Both the position numbers and the translations under genes were made by a program. Below are positions 13,036-24,600 of a stretch of 64,000 nucleotides of DNA, one piece after another. Position 1 is the stretch's first letter, and every line of letters starts with the position of its first letter. Origin of the DNA: Cladocopium goreaui (lineage: Eukaryota > Sar > Dinophyceae > Suessiales > Symbiodiniaceae); NCBI GenBank assembly GCA_947184155.2, contig CAMXCT020001100.1:48501-112500 (forward strand), written 5' to 3'. The notes beneath the pieces were generated by a model that did no database searches, was not told where the DNA came from, and was given only the letters and a program-made list of their open reading frames with translations.

Positions 13036-13570
13036 ACTGTACACTCCACACTCTACACTTCACACTTTACACTTTACACTCCACACTCCGCACTTTACAC
13101 TTTACACTCCACACTTCACACTCTACACTTTACACTTTACACTCTACACTTCACACTTTACACTCGACACTGAACACTTTACACTTTACACTCCACACTT
13201 TAGACTTTACACTCTACAATCCACACTTTACACTCTACTCTTGTCACTCTACACTTTGCACTTAACCCTCCACACTCCATACTTTACACTCCGCACTCCA
13301 CACTTTACACTCCACACTTCACACTCAACACTTTACACTCCACACTTTACACTCTACACTTGGCACTTTACACTGTACACTCGACACTTGACACTTTCCA
13401 CTTTACACGTTGCACTTCACACTCCACACTCTACACTCCCTACTTTACACTTTACACTCCACACTTTGCACTTTACACTTCACACTCCACATTTTGCACT
13501 TACACTTTTCACTCCGTACTAGACTTTACACTCCACACTCCACACTTTACACTCCACACTCTACACTCCA

Positions 13571-14252
13571 CACTTCTTACTTTACACTCCTCTCTCCACG
13601 CACTACGCTTTATACTCTACACTTTGAACTTTACACTCCACACTCTACCCTCCACACTTTTCACCTTACACTCCTCTTTCCACACTACATTTTTTCACTC
13701 CACACTCCACGCTCTACACTTACACTTTTCACTCTACACTTTACGCTTTACACTCCACACTCCTCACTTTACACTTCACACTCCAAACTTTACCCTCTAC
13801 ACTTTACACTCCACACGCCACACTCTACACTTTACACTTTACACTCCACACTCCACACTCTACACTCCACACTCTACACTTTACATTCCACACTCCACAC
13901 TCTACACTCCACACTTCTTACTTTACACTCCTCTCTCCACGCACTACGCTTTATACTCTACACTTTGAACTTTACACTCCACACTCTACCCTCCACACTT
14001 TTCACCTTACACTCCTCTTTCCACACTACATTTTTTCACTCCACACTCCACGCTCTACACTTACACTTTTCACTCTACACTTTACGCTTTACACTCCACA
14101 CTCCTCACTTTACACTTCACACTCCACACTTTACCCTCTACACTTTACACTCCACACGCCACACTCTACACTTTACACTTTACACTCCACACTCCACACT
14201 CTACACTCCACACTCTACACTTTACATTCCACACTCCACACTCTACACTCTA
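13571..14252. repeat. Two head-to-tail 341-bp higher-order units
   Basis: Positions 13571-13911 and 13912-14252 are nearly identical, with one difference seen (CCAAACTT versus CCACACTT). The period of 341 bp is not a multiple of 7, so the duplication cut through the heptamer phase. This points to a recent unequal exchange. Confidence 0.85.
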
Positions 14253-16030
14253 CACTCCACACTTTACACTACGCTTTTTACTTTACACTCCACAATTTTT
14301 ACCTCACATTCTACACTCTAGACTTTACACTCCACACTCTACACTCACCACTTTACACTACACCCACACTTAACACGTTACACTGTACACTCCACACTCT
14401 GCACTTTACACTTTACACTGTACACTTCACACTCCACACTCCACACTCTACACTTTACACTTTACACTCTACACTTTACACTTTACACCCCAAATTTCAC
14501 ACTCCAGACTTTGCACTTTACACTTTTTCACTTGTTGCTTTGCTTTACACTCCACACTTTACACTGTACACTCCATACTTTACACTCCGCACTCTAGACT
14601 TTAGACTCTACACTTTACACTCCACACTCCACACTTCACACTTTACACCTTACACTCCACACTATACACTTTACACTCCACCCTTTACACTCCACCCTTT
14701 ACACTCCACACTCCACAATTTACACTCCACACTCCACACTCCACACTTTACACTCCACTTTCCACTTTACACTTCACACTCCACATTTTGCACTTACACT
14801 TTACACTCCGCACTAGATTTTACACTCCACACTCCCTGCACTTTTCACAGCACACTCTACACTCTACACTTTACACTCCACACTCTACACTCAACACTTC
14901 GCACTTTACATTCCACACTGTATACTTTACACTCCACACACTACACTCCACACTTTACACTTTACATTCCACACTCCACACTTCACACTTTACACTTTAT
15001 ACTTTATACTTTACACTCCACAATTTACACTCCGCACTCTACACTTTCCACTTCACATTCTACACTTTACACTCCGCACTCTATACTTCACACTTTACAC
15101 TTTACACTCTGCACTCCACACTTTACACTTTGTACGTTACACTCCACACTTTACACTTTACACTTCACACTCCACACTTTACACTCTACATTTTACACTC
15201 CACGCTTTACACTCTACACCTTTCACTTTCTACACTCCACACTCCACACTCGTCACTCCACACTTTACACTTTACACTCCACACTCCACACTTTACACTC
15301 TACACTTTACACTTTACACTCTACACATTGCACTTTACACTTTACACTGCGCACTCTAGACTTTACACTGCACACTCCACACTTTACACTTTACACTCCA
15401 CACTATACACCTTACACTCCACACTTTACACTCTACACTTTACACTCCACACTTTACACTTCACACTCCACACTTGACACTTTACACTTTATACTCTACA
15501 CTTTACACTTCACACTTTACACTTCACACTCGACACTTTACATTCCACACTTTACACTCTACACTTTACACTCCACACTTTACACTTCACACTCCACACT
15601 TCACACTTTACACTTTATACTTTTTACTTTACACTCCACAATTTACACTCCACACTTTACACTTTATACTTTTCACTCCACACTTTACACTCTACACTGT
15701 GCACTTTACACTTTATACTTTACACTCCACACTTTACACTACACTTTACACTCCACACTGTCCACTTTACACTCCACACTCCACACTCTACATTCTATCA
15801 CTCCACACTTTACACTCTACACTTTACACTCTACACCTGCACACTCCTCACTCTACACTTCACACTTTACACTTTACACTTTACTCTCTACACTCCACAC
15901 TGAACACTTTACACTTTACACTCCGCACTTTACACTCTACACTCCACGCTTTACACTCTACCCTTGTCACTCTACACTTTGCACTTAATCCTCCACACTC
16001 CATACTTTACACTCCACACTTTACACTCTA

Positions 16031-16405
16031 CACTTTACACTCCACACTTTACAGGTCACACTGCGCACTTTACACTCCCCACTTTACACTCTACACTTTA
16101 CACTCCACACTTTACACTTCACACTCCACAGTTCACACTTTACACTTTATACTTAATACTTTACACTCCACAATTTACACTCCGCACTTTACACTTTAGA
16201 CTTTTCACTCCACACTTTACACTCCACACTCTATACTTCACACTTTACACTTTACACTCCGCACTCCACACTTTACACTTTACACGTTACACTCCACACT
16301 TTACACTTTACACTTCACACTCCACCCTTTCCACTTTGCACTCTCTACATTCTATCACTCCACACTTTACACTCTACACTTTACACTTTACACTCTACAC
16401 CTGAC
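16031..16405. repeat. Higher-order block A of the satellite (copy 2)
   Basis: Second copy of the block at 12661-13035. It differs at only a few bases, for example GCGCAC instead of GCACAC early in the block. Confidence 0.85.
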
Positions 16406-17690
16406 ACTGTACACTCTACACTCCACACTTTACACTCAACACTTTACACTCCACACTTTACACTCTACACTTGGCACTTTACACTGTACACTCGACACTT
16501 GACACTGTACACTTTACACTCTACACTTTACACTTCACCCTCCTTCACTTTACACTTTACACTCCACACTTTGCACTTTACACTTCACACTCCACATTTT
16601 GCACTTACACTTTACACTCCGCACTAGACTTTACACTCCACACTTTACACTCCGCACTCTAGACTTTACACTTTATACTTTACACTTTACACTCCACACT
16701 CTATACTCCACACTTTTCACTTTACACTCCTCTCTCCATGCGCTACGTTTTACACTCTACACTTTGCACTTTACACTCAACACCCTACCCTCCACACTTT
16801 TCGCCTTACACTCCTCTTTCCACACTCTACTTTTTTTCACTCCACACTCCACGCTCCACACTTTACACTTTTCGCTCTACACTTTACGCTTTACACTCCA
16901 CACTTTACCCTCTACACTTTTCACTCCACACTCAACACGTTACACTGTACACTCCACACTCTGCACTTTACACTTTACACTGTACACTTCACACTCCACA
17001 CTCCACACTCTACACTACACTTTACACTCTACACTTTACACTTTACACCCCAAATTTTACACTCGAGACTTTGCACTTTACACTTTTTCACTTTTTGCTT
17101 TACTTTACACTCCACACTTTACACTGTACACTCCACACTTTACACTCTGCACTCTAGACTTTAGACTCTACACTTTACACTCCACACTTTACACTCCACA
17201 CCTTGCACTTTACACTTCACACTCCACATTTTGCACTTACACTTTACACTTCGCACTAGACTTTACACTCCACACTCCCTGCACTTTTCACATCACACTC
17301 TACACTTTAGACTCCACACTTTACACTCTACACTTTACACCCCACACTCTACACTCAACACTTCGCACTCTACAATCCACACTGTACACTTTACACTCCA
17401 CACTTTACACGCTACACTCCACACTTTAGACTCTACACTTTGCACTTTACACTCTAGACTCTACACTTTACCCTCCACACTCCATAGATTACACTCCACA
17501 CTCCACACTTTACACTCTACATTTTACACTTTGCGCTCCACACTTTACACTTCACACTTTCCACCCCACACTCCACACTTTACACTCCACAATCCCCACG
17601 TCACACTCTACACACTACATTCCCCACTCAACTCTCTACTTTTGTTACATTCCACACTTGGCACTCCTTCCTCTTCCACTTTCCACTGTC

Positions 17691-18610
17691 TACAGCGCAG
17701 AGGAAAAAATCGGTAAAATGCACAAGACTGTTCAGAAACTTGTTTCACAAAAGTGTTTTACGTGACTGCATTCGGGTTTGTTGGTTTCTCTTGTTTTTTG
17801 GGGGGTGTGGACCATTAGAGATTTTATTCTATGTTCTCCATATGCTCCGCATGTTGAAATCGTGATTGAATCACATACCATCAGATACCCAAGATGCATC
17901 GCCCAGGAGCAGCGGCTAAATCAGGAGGGGACCTTGCGCTTGGCTCGGCAGGTCACTGGAGGCTCGGCGGGCATGTTTTTTTCTGGTGATCAAAGGATGT
18001 ATGTATACCCGTGTGATCCCGTGTGTTTGTACTGCTTTGCACACTAGCGCACCTAAGTTTATGCATCCCAAACTTTCTCGGGATGGATCTGCGCAGGTTC
18101 ACCACCTCGATCCCCCAGACCTGACCGGGCCCTGGCGGCTGCCCCTGCACCTTCGGGGGTTCCATAATTTAAATGGGGGATCCCCAATAGCTGGAGGGTT
18201 TATTTCATGGAAAATCCAAACATAAAATGGATGATAACTAGGGGTGCCCCCAATTTAGAAAACCTCCATATAGGTGCCTATGACATTCTATGACTGTGTT
18301 GTGTATGTTGTGTATGTGATGTATGCCGCATATTTTTAAGTTACATGTACATGTGTATCTATATACATAAAAGGTGTGTATGTACAGTGTGTGTACGCAT
18401 GTATATGATTGGTATTTTTTAATCACAGGCTGCAAAGTAACCATGGCTTGGGGCCACATGAAGAGTTGAGAAGTTGTGGAGCACCCCAAGAAAGTCCTTG
18501 ATCCCCAGACCCTGCAGAAGGGCCGAGTTTTCAGCCATTGGTTTTTGGATGTTTTTGGCCAAGGGATTGCCAAATAAGAATCCCACATTCTTGAAATTCA
18601 CCCCTTTCAA
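17691..18610. other. Spacer between the satellite and the PFKFB gene
   Basis: No gene was recognised. The ORF at 17778-18047 has an ordinary-looking stretch (IAQEQRLNQEGTLRLARQV) that might be an exon, but no family fits. The region should contain the promoter of the downstream gene. No TATA-like or other promoter motif could be assigned. Confidence 0.45.
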
Positions 18611-18636
18611 GTTGTTCTTCCTTTTTTTCCTTTTAG
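18611..18636 (+). promoter_or_regulatory. Likely 5' splice acceptor (trans- or cis-) of the PFKFB gene
   Basis: A long pyrimidine tract (GTTCTTCCTTTTTTTCCTTTT) ends in AG at 18635-18636, and the first ATG follows after only 15 nt. In dinoflagellates such an acceptor close to the start codon usually receives the spliced leader. A cis intron after a non-coding exon is the alternative. Confidence 0.6.
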
Positions 18637-18651
18637 CCCATCAGATACATC

Positions 18652-21600
18652 ATGAGTTCGACCAGTCTACCAGCAGAGCATTTGGCTGAGGCCCGCAACC
18701 ATTCCCACTCTCGACTCCGTGAAGACACCATGTCTATCGCCTCCAGCAACGACGATGCGGGCAAAATTTATGGCCTTGGAGGGAGCCTCTGCAGATCATA
18801 ACTGGGGAGCCAAGGAGCTACGAAAAGAGTTTCCCAAGCAGTGCAAGAAGAATTTGTCCGCATAGATCAAGAACAGAAAAGCATAGAAAGACTGCATTAC
18901 TCAGCCATTAGGTTTTGATTTGGTCATGCTTGCCTCATGAGAGAGTGGACCTTTGTTTCCCTTTTCTGCACTATAGGTACAGCCAATCCAACCGTGTTCT
19001 CTTGTGCATGGTGGGCTTACCTGCACGAGGGAAATCCTACATCACCAAGATGCTCATGCGTTATCTTACGTTTCTCAGCATAATTTGAAGCAACGAGGGC
19101 AATAGGGTTGCTAAGCATAAAAGCTACTGGTGGTGGCAATTCGATGTTGTTTGTGTGTGCTTTGGAAGCGGGCAGGTCAATCTGGATTAAGGGAGACGAT
19201 TCAGCAGAACAGCTGAAAGCAACAAATTGCCATCAACTTGCAACGAATGGATATCCGCACTGCTCGAAATCATAGAATAGGTTAGATTCGATCTGTTTGC
19301 GTTCGATGGGGTTGATATTTTTTTGCTCGCAGAAGGTAGCTCGTTTCACCGCAGCAAGGTGGAGCGGTTTTCCAGTGAAAGCCTTCAATGCGGGTAACCT
19401 GCGCCGTCAAACAGGTGCCATGTGGATAGTTGTTCCAACTTGCAGCACCAAGTTTTGCGCAGTGTCCATAAAATACCTTTGATGGGGGGAGAGAAGGTTT
19501 CTTTTCTGATGTTCTAATGATTCTATTGGTTCTTGACTGATTGACTGTTTGACCCCACCAAGTCGCCATGTAAACGCCCCGGGGCAGGCAATTGCAGTGC
19601 CTCGGCGGAATTCTTCAGCAGCGCAGAATCTGCCACGAAAATGCGTGAGCAGATCGCGGACGAGTGCATGCACGAGGATCCTCCGCGGGCTGTGGGGGCT
19701 GGTAGGAAGCGGCATCAAGCGGCTAAGCGCCGGGCCGGGGGCTGGTGTTTGATTGCATGGTTCTACAAATCTGGCACTGCTGCCATTCTTGGCAAGAATA
19801 GATAGCTATGGAACCACAGTGACTTCACATGTTTTGTCAGATTATCATAGATTATCATTGTTTTGGTTTGCATTTGATGCTTCGCAGGCTATTGCATGGC
19901 TTCGAATGCACAAGAGCGTGCCTCGCTCAAAACCAGTTTGTCTTTGTGACATAGTGGGGACAAAGTTGGCTATAGTTGAATCCAGCACTATCTCTATAGT
20001 GAGCACCGCAGCTGGGAAAAGGATGGAAAGGGCATCCGTGAATCTCTCTTGGCAGCCATTACCATAGACATGCATAGGCTTTGGGTATGTTTGGAGAGGG
20101 GATTTCATGGGATATTTGTGCCAGCTGCTCCAGTGGCCTCTTGTTATTGAGGTCTGTGTCGCCATTTTTGATGCGACGAATACCACCACCAGGACACAGA
20201 CTGGAGATGATGACCCCCAGCCCTTCACAATTTGGAAAAAATGCAGGCAGGTTGCTCTGTCGATGAATCGAATGGGTGCTCCAAATTGCAGGAGGAGGCA
20301 GCGGATCATCGACAAATGTCGTCAGGTGACCGGGATCACCCCGGCACCTTGGCCATGGGAAGGTTAGGAGGATTTTTGGACAGGAAGGACCCAGAATACA
20401 CTAGCACAAATGGTAATTCGCAGGAACTGGAATTTGAAGGTGCCGAAGTTTCACCATGGATTTCCTGGAAAACCTTCAAACAGGGTCTAAACTTGAGTTA
20501 AGGACAGTTGGGAGTTCTTTACGTTTCTTTCATCACTTTCAAGAGGTGTGCCAGGCCATCATCAAGGACCAGGTCTATCATTTCTATCCAGGAAACAAGG
20601 ATCAGGCCCATGTCTCGGCCAAGTCAAGGTCTTCGTAGAGAGCATTTGTGACAACAAGGCGCCGGTTGTGATCTGGGGCCCTGATCCCAATGGTGCATAG
20701 ATGAGCCAAAAGTTCCCACAGTGCTTGTCATGCTTGTCTGACCCGGAATAATTAATGGTTTATCCGTTCTTGTGGCTTGTGATGGGCTGCAAGTTGACCA
20801 ATTCGCAAGAACATGCAAGAACGAAGATCATGTTGATTGAACTGTTGGCTCAATTAGGCCCCCCTCCATTTTTTCCAGAAGTGCTGTCCATGGGTGCCCA
20901 GTCAGGAAATCTTGGAACGGAACTACAAACTCAAATTGGACAATGATGACTACAGGCTCAGTGCATCATGCTGAGATGCTGTGTTGTTGAACCAGTGCAG
21001 TCAGACATAGTTGTTGGAAACATAGAATTGATCATCAAAGGTGTCTCACACCACGGTGTATGCTGGATTTTTTGGCCGGTGTTAGGCTCTTGAATTGCTG
21101 AAGTTTGAATGAAGACTTTTGGCCGGTGCTTCCTTCCCCATCCTTGCTACAACAAAGAGCCAATCCATCTGCTCTAGATCAAGATCAGAAGCATCGGCGC
21201 ATAAACACACAATACACATGTATGTGGTACGTATAGTATATATAGGATATACCTATTTGAACTTATTCAAATTATATAGTTTATATACATTGTATATATA
21301 ACATATGTGCATGCATGCCACCCATGCACCCCCGCACACACACACACGCTTGCACTTCCACTTGGTCGTTTAATTGGGAAGCTGAGTGCCTCGGCAGGGT
21401 CCTTTGCTATAGACTAGAGCCGCTCCTGCAGGAATATGGATCCAATAAAGGCACGGCTTGATTTCATCCGACGAGTGGAGGACAGCTGAGGATTTCAACC
21501 AACGAAGCTTTAGCATGTTCTTTTGCTGCCTTGGCCATTGGCAGTGTATTTTCAGAGCTTTCATGCAAACCCATGATGAGTTATTTTTCTCCACCTGGGA

Positions 21601-24600
21601 GTTCAATTGGTCTTACTAAATGGACTAAATGCCCATTTGTTGGGATATAACCCCAATGATTATAGCTACATACACTCTACCCACTTATACATGAAGATGT
21701 GCAGCCGCTGTTTGTCCAAGTTGGGCTCTCATTTTTCATGCGTTCACCTTTTTGGACTTGCAGGAATACAAGTCGAGATACCAGACAGTTTCAGATCAAG
21801 AGGATGAGGGCCCCTTGGACGTAGCAAAGTCACCGCATTTGCAAGTGGGTTTGGAGTGCGAGTATGACCAAGTCATAGTCAGGCTCGCGCATAAAGATAT
21901 AAAGCTCCTGTATCATGCCGGTTCGTCTCAACGTTCTTACTAGTATGTGAGTGTGGCATAGGTTTTCAAAACTTGCAGACGTGCGATCCTTCAGCTCAAG
22001 AGGTCCAGACTTCACAATACTCCTGATTTTGTCAAGACGCGAAGACAGTGAGGTGACGACTGTCGGCAGACTGAGCCACTGAGGTGAGATTTGCTATGTG
22101 AAGCTCTACAACGTCGGACAGAAGGTGACTTGCCTGAAGTCGAACCCCTCTCATCCTTGTTAGATCTTGTTATTAAGTTTGTTTAGGAAAGAACATGGGG
22201 GAAGCACGGATAAGCTGCACACCATTGTCCTTGTCATGACCATAAATACCCCTTGCAAACTGCAATAACAGTGGCCCAGAATCACCCGGAGAATATGTGA
22301 CATAACAACCAGTGTGGTACTACAGTAGACATCTACGGTAGTATGGATGGTATTGGATGGTATTGGACCGTGCGGCCATGTGCGGCCTCCGAAACCAAAG
22401 CCACTGCTGGAATCTTTGCCGAGGTCGAGATGCATCACTGCTCTGGATATTTGATGAGTCAGACTTTTAGCGGCAAGGGGAAGTAGCAGCTGAGGTTGTA
22501 GGTATTGGTTGGAATTGGTTGGTGTTCATTTGTTTCTTTTTTTTTATTACTGCTCTTCTTCCCGTGAACTGAATCACTATCATGTTGCTGTTTCTGACCA
22601 AAAGTATCAAAAGTTGCATTTGTGCTCCAAAAATCCGTGCTCGCTGTGCTCTTTGTGCTTCTGCTGCAATGGACATTGGATGTTTGGTAGTAATCACATG
22701 TAATCACCACTAGCACTACAGCTTTCGGTAGTCCATCCCCAGGATTGGTTTCTTCCTGTCCAACATCCACATCCAACCTCGGTGTATTTGGCTTACGCGG
22801 CATGCCGAAAGTGGAGATCAACTGTCAGGCGTGCCATGTCGTGCCATCTCAGGTGGACGACATGGTGGTATCCCCTAGGATGTCATAGGATTCTTGGGAA
22901 CCCAAAGATTTCAGATCTCCCCCGCAGAATGATTTGTTGGCAATTGAAGACGGGATATTAGCCCTTAGTTTGTAGCTGAACCCGGATGATTGACATTTAT
23001 AAACTATTGTCAAAAATATTGGATGACTGGGTTATTAATGGTCATTAGCTATTTACAGCAACCATTCAGTAGTCAGCTTAACCAGCAAGTGGCACAGCTT
23101 ACCCGTATTTACTGAAGGGTATTGAATGTGTTGAGTATTATACCCTCTGGTAATTTAACATAACTATGGAAAATCACCATTATTAATGGGTAAATCAACT
23201 ATAAATGGGTCATTTTCAATAGCTATGTTAAATTACCAGAGGGTAAACGTTTCAACTGCCATCACCTGCCTTTGGCGGCGGTGGAGCCAGGGATCTTGGG
23301 TAGCCACCGTGGCGAGCTCACGCACAATGGCCGAAACTACTGCCGTGACTTGCGACGGACGGATGGTTCAAAAATTTGGGAGGCCCATTGGGGAAGGCAG
23401 TTCCAATTATTGCTTTGACGATCATTCTGAATGATTCTCCGATTGGCAGGCCTCAAAATGTGAAGATTTATTTGACCGAATATCTTTGCAAGCTTGCTTG
23501 CACGTTTGCAAGTTGCAGGAATGATTGTCTATGTAAGCACTGCATGTTTCAACGGGAGAATTCCCAGAACTCTCTAAAGACGTGTGAGCCAGGATCAACC
23601 AGGCAAAGGGCTACTGTCATCAAGCAGGCTCACAGTTCTTCATAACATTGCACAACTGATATGAAGACTAGAACCAGAATGGCATGTCACAGCTTGAAAC
23701 CTCGATAAACTGCTACTCCGATGAGCGTAGCCAAGGCGAATTGGCCAGTTTTTTGCACAAATGCCGCCGCGAAATGGAAGAGGTGAGAGCGGCCTCCAAC
23801 ATTTTCTGGCCACGTCGAACTCTGTGTCTCTTCAGACTTGGAGTGAACCATGCTGCAGTGTTGCCCTAGGCCCCCAATGGCCCCCATATGGCCCCCATAG
23901 ATTTGGATGATCCAATGATGGGTTTTCAAATTCGTGGAAGGTCATGGGTTTTCCAATGGCACATCTCAGCACCTGCAGTGTCCAGGCTGGTCATGTGGAG
24001 AGCTGCGGGGATTTTTTGGTGCTGATGGGCACTGCGCCTGTGCACTACTCCACTCTGCTGCTGGGCGGCATGATAGGAAAGCCTTGGACCTAGATGCCGG
24101 CAGTGGAGCTTCTAAGGTTTGACATAAAAATACGTAAAAGGAAAAGAAAGGGCAAGAAGAATGTCCAAAACCTTTCTGATCCATTGACCTACTGCAACAA
24201 CAAAGTTTCTTCAGCAGCATGTTTGAGCTTTGGATGTGTTTTTCCCCTGCCAAGCGTTTTGTGCAGTCCTTGTGTCTTGCCCTAGGCAGTCGATGATCAA
24301 GAGTTCCAGCTCCAGTTTGTCAGATGGAGATCCATCCCCTGCCTCAATTTCAGGCAAGGCATTTACTGGGGGGGGCAGGGGCACCATCAGTGATGTAAGT
24401 TGAACGTCTTTTTATCTCTTGGATGGGAGCAAATCCTAACACAACTACATTGAACCACATGTGTCCACGCGGTGATCCGATTTTGGAACTCAAATATTCA
24501 TTAAATATTCAATATTGATCGATATCACAATGACAGTCTCCAAGGTTGTTTGGTCACTGATCGCTTGCCCTGCTGGTTGAATGTTCCGGCTCAGTATCGT

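Larger units (their letters stand above)
8701..17690. repeat. ~9 kb heptamer satellite (ACACTTT / ACACTCC / ACACTCT)
   Basis: Nearly 9 kb consists of 7-bp units ACACTNN, where the last two bases are mostly TT, CC, CT or TC. G is almost absent on this strand, giving an extreme strand asymmetry. Because 7 is not a multiple of 3, three units encode a 7-residue repeat of the TLHFTLY or TPHSTLY kind in all three + frames. Open frames of up to 482 codons arise from this. The minus strand is broken by frequent TAA. I therefore call no protein here. Longer blocks are duplicated inside the array (see separate entries). Occasional single-base variants and the phrase CTCCTCTCTCCAC mark higher-order units. 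Confidence 0.97.

Noticed and set aside
8617..17429. Giant His/Thr/Leu/Tyr-rich proteins on the + strand
   Set aside because: They appear in all three frames at once from a stop-free 7-bp repeat, so they are repeat artefacts.
8701..17690. CRISPR array or telomere tract
   Set aside because: There are no unique spacers between fixed repeats, so it is not a CRISPR. The unit is not TTTAGGG and the array is internal, so a telomere call is not supported.
18501..18560. GTTTTTGGCCAAGG as a spliced-leader relict
   Set aside because: It matches the leader end poorly and does not sit at an acceptor or before an ORF start.
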